The notes: a model not told the origin generated them from the letters alone. A DNA stretch of 64,000 nt from Campylobacter concisus (GCF_003049735.1 NZ_PIRM01000001.1:186001-250000), one strand, 5' to 3'; positions 18,207-28,652 are shown, numbered from the stretch's first letter. Program-made: numbers and translations.

Positions 18207-19593
18207 TATTTTTCTCCCAAACTGCGCCATTTGGTGTATCCATGATAGAGATATTCATCTTTTCTAGCTCATCTCTTATCTCATCAGCCATTGCAAAATT
18301 TTTCTCTTTTTTAGCTACCGCGCGCTCATCAAGAAGTCTTTGGATGTGCTCTTTTTGCTCGTCACTTACGCCAAACTGAAAATACTCAACATAATTTGTG
18401 CTAGCAATGCCTAAAATTTCACTTATAAGCTCCAAATTCGCCACTACTTCGGCCTTGTAGGCTTTATCTTTTGGGCTATTATCAAGCTTTTCGTTTGCTG
18501 TTTTTACAAACTCATCAACGCTTGCAAGCGCCTTTGAAGCGTTTAGATCATCGCTTAGCGCCTCAAGTAGCTCACTTTTAAAGCTCTCATTTATTGCACC
18601 TGCTTGCACGCCATCAACCCTTTTTTTGAGGCGATAAATTTTATCAAGTCTCTTTTTTGAAGCTACTAGATCTTCATCTGAATAGTTAAAATGAGCTCTG
18701 TAATGGCTTGTAAGCAAGTAATATCTAAGCACTTCGCCATGAACATTTTTTATGGCGTCCTTTACGAAAAAGCTGTTATTTAGACTCTTACTCATCTTTT
18801 CGTTATTTACTTTTATAAAGCCATTATGCATCCAGTATTTGCTCAAATTTTTATGATAGGCGCATCTGCACTGACTTGCTTCATTTTCATGGTGTGGGAA
18901 GAGTAAGTCAATGCCACCAGCGTGGATGTCGATCTCAAATTTATCATTTTCTTTGTCACTTAAAAATTCTCTTATCATCGCTACGCACTCGGTGTGCCAG
19001 CCAGGGCGACCCTTGCCAAATGGGCTCTCGTACCATTTCTCATCAAATTTCCAAAGCACAAAGTCTTTTTCGTCTCTTTTCTCGCCAAAACTTGCCACAC
19101 GCGCGATTAGATCGGTATTGTTATCCTTGCCGCTAATGCTAAAATATCCACTATCCTTGCTCGTATCAAAGTAAATTCCATCGCTCGTTTTATACGCGAA
19201 GCCTCTATCCATAAGTATCTTGATGTAGCTAATGATCGCCTCCAAACACTGCGTAGCCTTTGGCTTAAAGTCTGGATCAAGCACGTTTAAAGCGTTCATG
19301 TCGCTCTCATAATGCGCTATATACTTGTTTGTGATCTCCTCTAGGCTTTGGCCAGTTTGCCCCATTTTATTTAAAATTTTATCGTCGATATCGGTGTAGT
19401 TTCTTGCAAATTTGACCTTGTAGCCAAGCGCTTTTAAGACCCTTCTTAAAAGATCAAAGCTAACGGCTGACTTTGCATGCCCCAAATGCGCGTCGTCATA
19501 GACCGTTGGACCGCATAGGTAGATGCTAACTTCACCATCTTTAATAGGGCTAAACTCAACCTTTTCTCTTTTAGAAGTATCAAAAATTCGCAT
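18199..19593 (-). CDS. cysS: Cysteinyl-tRNA synthetase
   Basis: This is a 464-residue class I synthetase. The HIGH-equivalent is AHLGH (residues 36-40), with the zinc cysteine in YLCGPTVYD (C28) and the KMSKS motif in [10 protein letters not shown] near 265-270. It charges tRNA-Cys. It overlaps murJ by 14 nt and msbA by 8 nt, so the three are coupled. Confidence 0.97.
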   Translation of the reverse strand: MRIFDTSKREKVEFSPIKDGEVSIYLCGPTVYDDAHLGHAKSAVSFDLLRRVLKALGYKVKFARNYTDIDDKILNKMGQTGQSLEEITNKYIAHYESDMNALNVLDPDFKPKATQCLEAIISYIKILMDRGFAYKTSDGIYFDTSKDSGYFSISGKDNNTDLIARVASFGEKRDEKDFVLWKFDEKWYESPFGKGRPGWHTECVAMIREFLSDKENDKFEIDIHAGGIDLLFPHHENEASQCRCAYHKNLSKYWMHNGFIKVNNEKMSKSLNNSFFVKDAIKNVHGEVLRYYLLTSHYRAHFNYSDEDLVASKKRLDKIYRLKKRVDGVQAGAINESFKSELLEALSDDLNASKALASVDEFVKTANEKLDNSPKDKAYKAEVVANLELISEILGIASTNYVEYFQFGVSDEQKEHIQRLLDERAVAKKEKNFAMADEIRDELEKMNISIMDTPNGAVWEKNND

Positions 19594-20980
19594 TAAATAT
19601 ATCCTTTAAAAATGTTAAACCAAAATAGAGCAAAACCGCCAAAATAGCGATGGCGGCTATAAATTTAGGCTCGATTATAGCTAAAAATCGCTTAGCTCCA
19701 AAGGCTCTTATATATAAAATAAGCTGTAAAAATCCCCCAAGTGAGCTTGCAAATGCAAGGCCAGCTGCTCCAAATTTCTGCATCAAAATGACTGCTAGGA
19801 TCAAATTTATCACAAGGCAGATGATGGAAATTTTGGCTGCCTCTTTTTGCTTCATATTTGCATAAAGCCAAAGTGAGAAAATTTTAGCCAGACCAAATGG
19901 CGTAAGCCCCACCAAATAGGCGCTTAGCACCTTGGCACACTCGGTCGTATTTGCCCTTACGAAATTTCCTCTCTCAAACAAGAGCCAGATGATAAATTCG
20001 CTTAGAACAATGCCTGTGATCGTAGCGGCTAGCAGAGCGCTAAGGAGCAGATAAAAGCTCTTTTTCGTCCAAACTAGGGCGTTTATTTCATCTTTTTGCT
20101 TTAAAAGTCTGGTAATCTTTGGGAATAGCGCCTGAGAGAGCGCGATCGCAAAGATGGCAAGTGGGAGCTGAAAAATTCTATTTGCATAAAAAAGGTAGCT
20201 TATCGAGCCACTTACCAAAAAGCTAGCTAGCCAAGTGTCCATAAATGCGCTTATCTGCATAGCACTTGAGCCAAGTAGGCCGTGATAGAAATTTATAAAA
20301 AAGCCTTTACTCTGCGCTCTTTTGCCTTTAAAATATCCGCTTAGACCGCCCCAAAAAATTTTATTTAAGGCGTTAAATTTCATAGCAACTAGATGCACCA
20401 AAACCTGCAAAACACCTCCTGCAACGACACCAAAGCTAAGATAAAGTGCGACCACGCTCTCGCTCTTGCCACGAGCTAAAAGTAGTGAAGCGATCATGGC
20501 TAAATTTAGCAGCGCAGTAGAAAATGCAGTCGTTGCAAAGTGCCCTTTATACTGAAGCAGTGCACCCATGAAAGTGACGATATAAACAAGGGCTAGATAG
20601 TAGAAATTTATACGCACAAGCGGCACTGCATCTGTGATATTTTGCTCGCTTAAACCGCTTGCGATGATCTTTATAAAGTAAGGCGTAAATAAATTTACAA
20701 GAAGCGTTAATGCGCCTATAAAAAGTAGAAATTTGATGAAAATTTCAGCTTGAAAAATCGCTTTTTTCTTGCTATTTGTAAAATTTGGCAAAAATGCCTG
20801 TGTAAAGGCACCTTCTCCAAAGATACGGCGAAATAAATTTGGTATTTTAAAAGCGATAAAAAAAAGATCACTAAATATGCCAGCTCCAAGGATAGAAGCT
20901 GTTAAAAGGTCTCTTATAAGTCCAAGAATTCTTGAAACCATAATGCCAACTGAGTTTGAAAAAAAACCTTTTATAAACAT
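19580..20980 (-). CDS. murJ: Lipid II flippase MurJ (MviN)
   Basis: This is a 466-residue polytopic membrane protein of the MOP superfamily with about 13-14 helices. The N-terminal motif [21 protein letters not shown] and the conserved [16 protein letters not shown] segment (about 50-65) identify MurJ. It moves lipid-linked peptidoglycan precursors across the inner membrane. It is the first gene of the minus-strand murJ-cysS-msbA run and diverges from the FapA-type gene. Confidence 0.95.
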   Translation of the reverse strand: MFIKGFFSNSVGIMVSRILGLIRDLLTASILGAGIFSDLFFIAFKIPNLFRRIFGEGAFTQAFLPNFTNSKKKAIFQAEIFIKFLLFIGALTLLVNLFTPYFIKIIASGLSEQNITDAVPLVRINFYYLALVYIVTFMGALLQYKGHFATTAFSTALLNLAMIASLLLARGKSESVVALYLSFGVVAGGVLQVLVHLVAMKFNALNKIFWGGLSGYFKGKRAQSKGFFINFYHGLLGSSAMQISAFMDTWLASFLVSGSISYLFYANRIFQLPLAIFAIALSQALFPKITRLLKQKDEINALVWTKKSFYLLLSALLAATITGIVLSEFIIWLLFERGNFVRANTTECAKVLSAYLVGLTPFGLAKIFSLWLYANMKQKEAAKISIICLVINLILAVILMQKFGAAGLAFASSLGGFLQLILYIRAFGAKRFLAIIEPKFIAAIAILAVLLYFGLTFLKDIFNANF

Positions 20981-21103
20981 CGCTCACCTAAATTAAATTT
21001 GAAAACGCAATAGTAACAAAAGATGCTTTAAAGCTTACATAACCCAAATTTAATAAAATTTTAGCGATAATAAGAGCCAAATTTTATGTGAAATGGATCA
21101 ATT

Positions 21104-23017
21104 TTGAGCGAGAACGTGCAAGAAAACGAGAGATTTTTACCGCCAACGCAAATTCAAACTTCAACGCCTTATATATCGCTTAAAGAACTAAGCAAACAAT
21201 ACAGCGTACCGGTAGAATTTATAGATTTTAAAATTTTAGACATTTTGACTTATTATAAAAATAAAGATAATGAAGAGCCAGTTTTTGTCCCTGAAGAAAA
21301 TTTAGACTTTTTTGATGATAATACTTTTTATCTTGACGAGACGCTAGAGATCGAGCAGGTCTATGATGTGGAATTTTTTGATGTTAGGCTAAATGCTGTG
21401 CCAAAGCTTCCAAAGATAGAGATTGGTGTAAATTCAACGGTTACAAAAGTAGTCGCAAAGGTAAAAGCCACAAAAGATTGTGAATACGAACAGCATTACG
21501 AAGATAAACTTTTTGAATATATCGCCAAACAGCTTATGAAAGCTCAAATTTTAATAGGTATAAGGATCGGCAAACTAAAAGACGAGCTAAAACAAATCGC
21601 CTCGGTTGTGCATGTAAAGGGCGAACTTGATAAAGACTACATACTAAACATAACACAAGGTATAAATCCAAAAAAAGCTACCGATGCAAAGATACTTTAC
21701 TACTACAAAGATAAACTTGATGCGATAAAAGAGGAAGATAAGGTTGATTACGCTGATAGAGGTTTTGTTTTTGGCGTGGCACAAGATGAAGTAATAATGG
21801 AAGAGAAAAAGTCTCACGAAGGGCAAAATGGCCGTGATGCGAGAGGTAAATTATTAGCAGTAGAAAAGCCAAAAGAAGATACTGGCAAAGAGATAAGTAT
21901 AAGCGAAAATATAGAGAGAGTAGAAAATGACGATAGCATAATATACATCGCTAAAAAATCAGGATATGTAGTTGAGAAAAATGGCTCATTTGACATTGAA
22001 GAGCGTATAGAGATAAATGAAGCAAATTTTAAAACAACTGGCTCTATTCAAGCAGGCACTGATACAAATGTGACTTTGGTGGTTAGGGAAACTGATACTA
22101 TAAAAGACGCCATCGGCACTGGCATCATCGTGGAAGCTGACGAGATCGAGGTTAAAGGAAATGTCGGCGCAAATGCGATGGTTAAAGCAAATGAAGTAAT
22201 AATCGGCGGTCAAACACACCAAAAGGCTAAAATTTATGCAAAGAATGCAAAAATTTCTATCCATATCGGTAAGGTTGAAGCTGAAAATGTCGAGATAGAT
22301 AGGCTAGAAGGCGGAAATGTCGTAGCAAAAAGGGTTAAGATAAATAGCGTCGTTGGTGGCTCTATAACCGCTCAAAATATCCAAATAAATACGCTTGGCT
22401 CAAACTGCACTATCACAGCTTCACACTTAATAGACGTAAGATATCTAAGAGGCACTGACAATAAATTTATAATCGATACTAGCAAAATGCCTGAGAGTGC
22501 TGAGGCTACGCAAGAGCAATTAAATAAGATCGAAAATACAAAAGCAGAGCTTGCCTCTCTTCTAAAAAATATTGAAACAAAGAAAAATGTCATAAATGAA
22601 AATAAAGACTCGATTTATACCATAAAAGCAAAGGTAGAAGAGCTCTCAAAAGCTAAAGTGATACCGCCAGTTACCTTTATGAAAAAGCTAAAAGAGTATC
22701 AAGGTTTAGTCAATGAATACAACACTTTGCTAAAAATTTTTAAAGATAAAAAAGATTTGTTAGCTACTCTAAAAGATGAGCTTGAGATCATGCAAAATGG
22801 AATATTTTCTGCAAAAGTGATAAATAGAGGCAACTGGGTTGAACTAAATGAGATTAGATTTGTTATCGTTGATCCTCCACAAAATGTCACTTATATCTCA
22901 AAGCAAAATGAAACCGCTCATGCTATTACTTTAGAGAAGATCGGCGATGGCGATGAGGCTGAGTATAAGATCAAAAAGTCAAATAGATTAGAAGACTACA
23001 CAGATACAAATTTTTAA
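21104..23017 (+). CDS. FapA-domain (DUF342) protein with C-terminal coiled coil
   Basis: This is a 637-residue cytoplasmic protein. The central part (about 190-470) is a parallel beta-helix-like FapA/DUF342 region with repeats such as GNVGANAMVKANEVIIGGQ and GGNVVAKRVKINSVVGGSI. Residues about 475-580 are a coiled coil (EQLNKIENTKAELASLLKN). The start is assigned to TTG at 21104 because the in-frame ATG further up is followed at once by a stop. A five-codon mini-frame (ATG at 21093, ending TGA at 21105-21107) overlaps this start. FapA proteins affect flagellum or polar organisation in Vibrio; the role here is unknown. Confidence 0.8.
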   Translation: MSENVQENERFLPPTQIQTSTPYISLKELSKQYSVPVEFIDFKILDILTYYKNKDNEEPVFVPEENLDFFDDNTFYLDETLEIEQVYDVEFFDVRLNAVPKLPKIEIGVNSTVTKVVAKVKATKDCEYEQHYEDKLFEYIAKQLMKAQILIGIRIGKLKDELKQIASVVHVKGELDKDYILNITQGINPKKATDAKILYYYKDKLDAIKEEDKVDYADRGFVFGVAQDEVIMEEKKSHEGQNGRDARGKLLAVEKPKEDTGKEISISENIERVENDDSIIYIAKKSGYVVEKNGSFDIEERIEINEANFKTTGSIQAGTDTNVTLVVRETDTIKDAIGTGIIVEADEIEVKGNVGANAMVKANEVIIGGQTHQKAKIYAKNAKISIHIGKVEAENVEIDRLEGGNVVAKRVKINSVVGGSITAQNIQINTLGSNCTITASHLIDVRYLRGTDNKFIIDTSKMPESAEATQEQLNKIENTKAELASLLKNIETKKNVINENKDSIYTIKAKVEELSKAKVIPPVTFMKKLKEYQGLVNEYNTLLKIFKDKKDLLATLKDELEIMQNGIFSAKVINRGNWVELNEIRFVIVDPPQNVTYISKQNETAHAITLEKIGDGDEAEYKIKKSNRLEDYTDTNF

Positions 23018-23031
23018 GAATAAAAGGTTAA

Positions 23032-23589
23032 ATGATGATAAAAGCGATCGAAGGTGTCGTCAGCAAAAAAGATCCCGCATTTGTGATACTTAAAACAAAT
23101 AGTGGCGTAAGCTATGGAATTTTTATCTCACTTTTTTGCTCAGCCAAGCTTAGCAAGGGCGAAAAAGTCGAGCTTGCCATAACGCAGATCATAAGAGAGG
23201 ACGCAAATTTACTTTACGGCTTTTTGGATGCAAATGAGCAAAAGATGTTTGAGATGCTAATAAAGCTAAATGGCATCGGAGCTAGTACGGCTATGGCAGT
23301 TTGCTCAAGTCTTAGCTCGCAAGCATTTACAAACGCCATAATAAGCGGCGATGCAGATACTTTTAAAAGTGTGCCAGGTATCGGACCAAAGACTGCTAGA
23401 CGCATTATAGCTGAGCTAAGTGATGCAAAACTAATAAGTGATGAGAGTGTGCCAAGCTATCAAAATGAGGCACTTTTAGCACTTGAAGCGCTTGGCTTTA
23501 AGCGTGAGAAGATAGTGAAAATTTTGCCTGAGTGCAAGAGTGAAAATACGAGTGATCTTATAAAAGAAGCATTAAAGAAATTAGGATAA
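23032..23589 (+). CDS. ruvA: Holliday junction DNA helicase subunit RuvA
   Basis: This is a 185-residue RuvA with domain I OB fold ([14 protein letters not shown]), domain II helix-hairpin-helix motifs ([22 protein letters not shown]) and a C-terminal domain III ([15 protein letters not shown]) that contacts RuvB. It binds four-way junctions and directs RuvB branch migration. It starts 14 nt after the FapA-type gene. Two adjacent ATGs (23032, 23035) follow AAAAGG. Confidence 0.97.
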   Translation: MMIKAIEGVVSKKDPAFVILKTNSGVSYGIFISLFCSAKLSKGEKVELAITQIIREDANLLYGFLDANEQKMFEMLIKLNGIGASTAMAVCSSLSSQAFTNAIISGDADTFKSVPGIGPKTARRIIAELSDAKLISDESVPSYQNEALLALEALGFKREKIVKILPECKSENTSDLIKEALKKLG

Positions 23590-23600
23590 GGATTAAAAAG

Positions 23601-24641
23601 ATGAATTTAGGTGTGGTATTTGGAGCAAAGAGCTATGAACATGAGATAAGCATAGTTAGTGCGATAGTTTTAAAAAATGTCCTAAAACAAGAGCTAAAAT
23701 TTATATTTTGCGACGCAAATAGAGATTTTTATCTTATCGAAGAGAAAGATATGAGAGCAAATTTCTTTAGCTCAGGCAAGTACAAAAATTCAAAAAAGCT
23801 CATTTTATCTAAAGGTGGATTTTTCATACACTCTCTCTTTGGCGATAAAAAAGTAGAGTGCGATGTCATTATAAATTTGATCCACGGCATGGACGGCGAA
23901 GATGGCAAGATAGCGGCACTTTTTGACTTTTACGGCATAAAATATATAGGTCCAAGGCTTGAAGTAAGTGCGCTTAGCTACAATAAAGAATTAACCAAAT
24001 TTCTAGCGCAAAAAGCTGGCGTAAAGGCGCTTGACTATGAGATGCTAACTCGTCAAAGTGAGCCAAAATTTCACTATCCTATTATTTTAAAGCCAGCAAG
24101 ACTTGGAAGTAGCATCGGCGTAAATATAGTGCATGACGCCAGTGAGCTAGCTTATGCAAAAGACGTGGCATTTGAGTTTGATAAAGATGTGCTTGTCGAG
24201 CCTTTTATAAAGGGAGTAAAAGAGTACAACCTCGCAGGCTGTAAGATAGATGGAAAGATAAAATTTTCTATCATCGAAGAGCCAAAAAAGAAAGAATTTC
24301 TTGACTATGAGCAGAAATATCTTAGCTTTTCAAATGAAAACAAGGTAAAAGAGGCTGAAATTTCTGAAGAGTTAAAGCAAAATCTTAAATTTAATTTTTC
24401 AAAAATTTATGATTGTGGATTTGACGGAGCGATCATTAGATGCGACTTTTTTGTGATAGATGATGAGGTCTATCTAAATGAGATAAATCCAAATCCAGGA
24501 AGCCTTGCAAACTATCTATTTGAGGATTTTGAGAGTACTTTAAATGCTCTTGCAAACTCACTTCCAAGAGAGCGTAATATAAAAATCGATTATAGCTTCA
24601 TAAACTCGATCACTTCAGTAAAAGGTCGCGGGAAAATTTAG
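23601..24641 (+). CDS. ddl: D-alanine-D-alanine ligase
   Basis: This is a 346-residue ATP-grasp ligase that makes D-Ala-D-Ala for peptidoglycan. Visible parts are the substrate loop [14 protein letters not shown] (8-21), the [16 protein letters not shown] segment (95-110), the ATP-grasp lysines ([14 protein letters not shown]) and the metal/phosphate site [10 protein letters not shown] near 290-300. It lies between ruvA and a small antitoxin-like gene. Confidence 0.96.
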   Translation: MNLGVVFGAKSYEHEISIVSAIVLKNVLKQELKFIFCDANRDFYLIEEKDMRANFFSSGKYKNSKKLILSKGGFFIHSLFGDKKVECDVIINLIHGMDGEDGKIAALFDFYGIKYIGPRLEVSALSYNKELTKFLAQKAGVKALDYEMLTRQSEPKFHYPIILKPARLGSSIGVNIVHDASELAYAKDVAFEFDKDVLVEPFIKGVKEYNLAGCKIDGKIKFSIIEEPKKKEFLDYEQKYLSFSNENKVKEAEISEELKQNLKFNFSKIYDCGFDGAIIRCDFFVIDDEVYLNEINPNPGSLANYLFEDFESTLNALANSLPRERNIKIDYSFINSITSVKGRGKI

Positions 24642-24705
24642 ACCATTTAGTAGATTATAAAGTAGTTTGTGATATTTTACGTAAAATTTTACACAAAGAG
24701 CGACA

Positions 24706-24936
24706 ATGGTAACTTTTACAAAAGATGAAATTTATACAGCAACTGAAGTGGTTAGAAATTTTAGTTCAGTGCTCTCTCGTGTGGGAGCTAATGAATTAAA
24801 AAGAGCGGTTATTGTAAAAAATAATAAATTTGAAGCAGTGCTTTTAAATATGGAAGAGTATGAACGCCTTTGCGAGGCAGTAAGCGTGCTTGAGAGCATT
24901 TATACTGCAAAAAAAAGAGAGAACGATGGCGAGTAG
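24706..24936 (+). CDS. Phd/YefM-type antitoxin-like protein (no adjacent toxin)
   Basis: This is a 76-residue protein with the Phd/YefM N-terminal DNA-binding fold: ATEVVRNFSSVLSRV, then RAVIVKNNKFEAVLLNMEEYERL, and a C-terminal helix that in the family wraps the toxin. No RelE/Doc-type toxin frame follows. The next gene is an alpha/beta hydrolase overlapping by 11 nt, and murF comes after it. It may be an orphan antitoxin used as a repressor, possibly of this cell-wall operon. I recall a similar small gene at this place in C. jejuni, which would argue for a conserved role. Confidence 0.8.
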   Translation: MVTFTKDEIYTATEVVRNFSSVLSRVGANELKRAVIVKNNKFEAVLLNMEEYERLCEAVSVLESIYTAKKRENDGE

Positions 24937-25708
24937 GGCGGTAAAGTACGGCTCAAATGAGTATGAGATCAGCTACGAAGTAGTAAATCCAAAATGCAAA
25001 AAAATAGTGCTTTTTTTGCACGGCTGGGGCGCAAACAAAGAGATAATGAAAAAGGCTTTTGGGCGCTATCTAAGCGAGTTTTGCCATGTTTATATCGATA
25101 TGCCAGGCTTTGGTAAAAGCTCCATTACTGATCCGTTAAAAACAAGTGATTACGCAAAAATCGTTGAAATTTTCTGTGATGAGCTTGGCATAAAGCCAGA
25201 TATCATCGTAGGACATAGCTTTGGCGGCAAGGCTGCAACGCTTCTAAAACCGCAATATCTTGTGCTTTTGAGCTCAGCTGGCATAATTGTCAAAAAGCCA
25301 TTTATCGTGCGCGCAAAGATCGCTATTTTTAAAATTTTTAAGCTTTTTGGATTTGGAAAATTTTATAAACTCTTTGCCACAAAAGATGTAAGCGGTATGA
25401 GTAGAGTGATGTATGAGACCCTAAAAAACGTAGTTGATGAGGATTTTACAAAGCATTTTGCCAGCTTTGGTGGCAAGGCTTTGATATTCTGGGGCGAAAA
25501 TGACAAGGCAACGCCTATAACAAGCGGAGAGAGTATACATAAGCTCATTAAAAATAGTTCATTTTTTCCGCTTAATGGTGATCATTTTTTCTTTTTACTT
25601 CACGCTAAATTTATAAGTGACGAGATAGAAAAAGGGATAAAATTTGAGCCAAATGAAGCAAAAAATGTCGTGCTTGACGATGAGAGCGGTATCGAGGAGA
25701 TAAGATGA
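24926..25708 (+). CDS. Alpha/beta hydrolase
   Basis: This is a 260-residue hydrolase from ATG 24926. The oxyanion region is LFLHGWGANKE, the nucleophile elbow GHSFGGK (Ser near residue 94), the acid in ALIFWGENDKATP and the histidine in NGDHFFFLLH. The frame is open upstream to 24890 inside the antitoxin-like gene, but the chosen ATG removes that overlap and gives a normal fold start. It overlaps murF by 4 nt. The tight link between the antitoxin-like gene and murF suggests a cell-envelope substrate, but none is known. Confidence 0.88.
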   Translation: MASRAVKYGSNEYEISYEVVNPKCKKIVLFLHGWGANKEIMKKAFGRYLSEFCHVYIDMPGFGKSSITDPLKTSDYAKIVEIFCDELGIKPDIIVGHSFGGKAATLLKPQYLVLLSSAGIIVKKPFIVRAKIAIFKIFKLFGFGKFYKLFATKDVSGMSRVMYETLKNVVDEDFTKHFASFGGKALIFWGENDKATPITSGESIHKLIKNSSFFPLNGDHFFFLLHAKFISDEIEKGIKFEPNEAKNVVLDDESGIEEIR

Positions 25709-27129
25709 ATATTTTTTTAAGCATAAGCACAGTTTTATTTATCTTTGCACTCGCTTTTTATGTAATCACTTGCTTTCAGTGGTTTTCATATAGGCCTGAG
25801 CGCGTGCTCTTTCACTTCACAAAGCCTGCTTGGCACGTCTTTTTCTTTATTGTGCCGTTGGTGCTTTTTTACACGACTGGCAAGTGGTTTTTTATCTATT
25901 TTTACTTTGCTCTTTTGCCAGCCCTTTATCTTTGGCACAAAAAACTTGATAAAAAGCTAGTCTTTACCGCCAGGATCAAGCACTTTTTTGCGATCCTTGC
26001 TTGCGCTATCATCTTAAACTACGCTCTAAATTTTATCATTCACAAGGTATTTTTAGCTCCGATGCCACTTTTTGTCTTGGTTGTGAGCCTATTCTTTAGT
26101 GAAATTTTAGAAAAGATCAAATTTCAAGGCTTTAAAAACAAGGCGCTTAAAAAACTGGGTGCAAATAAAGATCTAAAAATCATCTTGATCACAGCAAGCT
26201 ACGGCAAAACGAGTATCAAAAATTTCTTATTTGAAATTTTAAAAGATAGCTTTGACTGCTATAAAACACCACGCAGCGTAAATACAATAGCTGGCATCAT
26301 CAAAGATATTAATGAAAACTTAAGCGAGCAAACGCAAATTTACATCGCAGAAGCAGGCGCTAGGCTAAAGGGCGACATCCTAGAGATCACAAAATTTCTA
26401 AATCCGCAAATCGTCATCGTAGGCGAGATCGGCGCGCAACACATTGAGTATTTTAAAACGCTTGATAATATCCGAGCCACCAAGCTAGAAGCACTTCAAA
26501 GCACTCGTTTGCAAATGGCATTTTTACATAGTTCGACAAAAAAAGAGCCAAGCCAAAATATAGAAATTTATGATGAAAGTCTAAAAGATATCAATGCAAA
26601 TTTAGATGGAATTTCGTTTACGCTTGGTGACAAGAGCTACGCCTCGCCGCTACTTGGCAAATTTAACGCTACAAATTTAGCCGTTTGCATCAAGGTGGCA
26701 AAATACCTAAAAATGAGCGATGAGGCGGTAGATAGAGCGCTATCTAAGATGAAAAACGTAGAGCACCGCCTAAGCAAGATCGAGGCTGGTGGCAAGCTGA
26801 TAATCGATGATAGCTTTAATGGAAATTTTTCAGGCATGAGCGCAAGCTACGAGCTTGTAAGCACCTACGCTGGCAGAAAAGTGCTGCTAACACCAGGCAT
26901 TGTCGAGAGTGATGCGGAGCAAAATGCAAATTTAGCCAAGGTGATAAATGAAATTTTTGACCTTGTTATCATCACAAGCTCACTAAATGCTGAAGTTTTA
27001 CTAAAGTACATCATAAAGCCAAAGATCATCATCTTAAAGGATAAAAATAAAATGCAAGAAATTCTAGCTCAAAATACGCGTGCTGGCGATCTTATACTAT
27101 TTTCAAACGACGCACCGAGCTTTATATGA
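25705..27129 (+). CDS. murF: UDP-MurNAc-tripeptide-D-alanyl-D-alanine ligase, MurF
   Basis: This is a 474-residue Mur ligase. The first ~130 residues are unusually hydrophobic (several membrane-like segments), as in Campylobacter/Helicobacter MurF. The ATP loop is ITASYGKTSIKN (alanine in place of the usual glycine), with the middle-domain motif EAGARLKGDI and the C-terminal DDSFNGNFSGM. It adds D-Ala-D-Ala, the ddl product, to the UDP-MurNAc-tripeptide. It is coupled by ATGA overlaps on both sides. Confidence 0.93.
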   Translation: MNIFLSISTVLFIFALAFYVITCFQWFSYRPERVLFHFTKPAWHVFFFIVPLVLFYTTGKWFFIYFYFALLPALYLWHKKLDKKLVFTARIKHFFAILACAIILNYALNFIIHKVFLAPMPLFVLVVSLFFSEILEKIKFQGFKNKALKKLGANKDLKIILITASYGKTSIKNFLFEILKDSFDCYKTPRSVNTIAGIIKDINENLSEQTQIYIAEAGARLKGDILEITKFLNPQIVIVGEIGAQHIEYFKTLDNIRATKLEALQSTRLQMAFLHSSTKKEPSQNIEIYDESLKDINANLDGISFTLGDKSYASPLLGKFNATNLAVCIKVAKYLKMSDEAVDRALSKMKNVEHRLSKIEAGGKLIIDDSFNGNFSGMSASYELVSTYAGRKVLLTPGIVESDAEQNANLAKVINEIFDLVIITSSLNAEVLLKYIIKPKIIILKDKNKMQEILAQNTRAGDLILFSNDAPSFI

Positions 27130-27566
27130 AAAAGATAGTTTTTTTAATCCTAGCTTTAAATTTAGTATTTAGCTTTGATATTGATGATTATGACAGAGGC
27201 ATTGAGGCGCTAAATGCCGGAGATTACGTAGCTGCGTATGAAATTTTCTATGATGGCTGTGAGCAAAAAGATGTGCTTTCGTGCGAAGCTTTGGGCGATA
27301 TGTTTGTAAATGAAGAGATAAATGAGCAAATGGATAGTGATCTAAAAAAGCACTCAAATATCGAGCTTGGCGTGAGTTATTATATGAAAAGTTGCGACCT
27401 TGGCTACCAAAATGCTTGTGATGATGTGATGAGCTTAAGGGATGATTTAAACATAAGCCTTCCAGCTGGTGTTTATGAAAACGCCAAAGCAAGGTACGAT
27501 GAGATAAGACAAGAAGACGAAAAAGAAGAAGCCTTAAGCGAGCAAAATGCGACTTTGCAAAAATAA
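27126..27566 (+). CDS. Secreted Sel1-like (Hcp-type) cysteine-rich protein
   Basis: This is a 146-residue protein with a signal peptide (residues 1-16, ending VFS). It has Sel1-type helical repeats with paired cysteines as in Helicobacter Hcp proteins: ALNAGDYVAAYEIFYDGCEQKDVLSCEALGD and SYYMKSCDLGYQNACDDV. The spacing CEQKDVLSC and CDLGYQNAC fits intra-repeat disulfides. It overlaps murF by 4 nt. A periplasmic binding or envelope-assembly role is inferred. Confidence 0.82.
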   Translation: MKKIVFLILALNLVFSFDIDDYDRGIEALNAGDYVAAYEIFYDGCEQKDVLSCEALGDMFVNEEINEQMDSDLKKHSNIELGVSYYMKSCDLGYQNACDDVMSLRDDLNISLPAGVYENAKARYDEIRQEDEKEEALSEQNATLQK

Positions 27567-27570
27567 ATTC

Positions 27571-27587
27571 TCTAGTTTTAGACTAGA
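27571..27587 (+). terminator. Weak hairpin after the Sel1-like gene
   Basis: TCTAGT (27571-27576) and ACTAGA (27582-27587) form a 6-bp stem followed by TTTGCTTTT. It sits between convergent genes and overlaps the 3' end of the minus-strand gene. It could be a terminator for the ruvA-murF run, but it is short. Confidence 0.35.
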
Positions 27588-28591
27588 TTTGCTTTTAGTA
27601 TATGCTCTTTTAGGCTTGCTGGAATTTTGCTATTTTCAAGCTCAATCAGTTCGCTAACTCTTAAAATATAAAAATCCTGCAAACTTCTGTTTGCAAATTT
27701 TTCAAGCTTTTTTGAAAGCGTGTCAAACATATAAAACTCAGCTTCATTGCTAGCTAGTAAAAAATCAGCCCCACTATCAAACGCATTAAAGATGGTCTTA
27801 CTTGCAAGTGCAAATGCAAGCTTTTCGTTTACTTTTAAAAGTTCAAATCCACAAGGAATTTTGATATTTAGATTTATAAAATTTGCTCTAAATTTATCTA
27901 AATTTACAGGGATTTTATCGCTTACGGCTATTTTGAACTCTTTAAATTTATCCAAACTCTTTATCTTTTCAAGCTCGTTTTTTGAGGTTTTATCCTCTTT
28001 TATTCCTAAAATTTCTTTAAAAAACCTAATTGCTTCGGTATAAATTTCGCTTCCGCTAAAGATAAAATCATCAATCTTGCAAGCTATTAAAATACCATTT
28101 TCATTGTTGATAAGCCTCATGATCTCATCATTTTTTTCTTTCTTATAAAGATGATGAGCCAGTATGATAGTAGCTGCACCTATAAAATTTGGCTCGTAGT
28201 CTCTCACAAAATCAGCATAAAAATATGGCTTTAAGCTTGCATAAAATTCTTTGCCTGCTTGATCACAAAATTTCTCAAATGGTTTAAATTTCTTCCAAAA
28301 GTCATCATCATTTATCTCAAGATCTAAAACCGCTCGTTTTTCATCAAGTGGCGAAATCACAAGCTCGCCTGCAAATTTTTCATATAAATTTACTAATGGT
28401 TCAGCAGTGCTCACTACGACATCATTTACTTTCACAAAGCCGGTTATTGGTTGAAAATACGGATCAATTTTTTTAACATGCAAAAATAGTTCATCAAGGT
28501 TTGCGTAGTCTAAAATTTCTAAAAAATATGGTTTAAAATACGACAAAATATCCTTTTTTGCATTAAATCTAAAAATTTCTATTTTTTGCAT
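27578..28591 (-). CDS. HdrB-like conserved protein (family uncertain)
   Basis: This is a 337-residue protein, probably cytoplasmic, starting at ATG 28591 after AAAAGGAGCC. I recognise it only loosely. The N-terminal ~100 residues look like a ferredoxin-like or DUF5644-type domain. The C-terminal part (ILAHHLYKKEKNDEIMRLINNENGILIAC, then FLLASNEAEFYMFDTLSKKLEKFANR) recalls HdrB/CCG-type redox subunits, but the paired cysteines of true CCG domains are mostly missing. It is monocistronic and convergent with the Sel1-like gene. No function can be assigned with confidence. Confidence 0.6.
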   Translation of the reverse strand: MQKIEIFRFNAKKDILSYFKPYFLEILDYANLDELFLHVKKIDPYFQPITGFVKVNDVVVSTAEPLVNLYEKFAGELVISPLDEKRAVLDLEINDDDFWKKFKPFEKFCDQAGKEFYASLKPYFYADFVRDYEPNFIGAATIILAHHLYKKEKNDEIMRLINNENGILIACKIDDFIFSGSEIYTEAIRFFKEILGIKEDKTSKNELEKIKSLDKFKEFKIAVSDKIPVNLDKFRANFINLNIKIPCGFELLKVNEKLAFALASKTIFNAFDSGADFLLASNEAEFYMFDTLSKKLEKFANRSLQDFYILRVSELIELENSKIPASLKEHILKANLV

Positions 28592-28640
28592 TTGGCTCCT
28601 TTTTTGGCTTATTTTATCCTAAAATTAAAAGGAGTTTCAT

Positions 28641-28646
28641 TATAAT
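28641..28646 (+). promoter_or_regulatory. TATAAT -10 element immediately before thiL
   Basis: TATAAT at 28641-28646 ends 6 nt before the thiL ATG at 28653. A start 6-8 nt after a -10 would fall on or next to the ATG, giving a leaderless thiL mRNA. A GGAG at 28631-28634 is the competing explanation: it is spaced better for an out-of-frame ATG at 28645. Confidence 0.4.
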
Positions 28647-28652
28647 GGCTCG

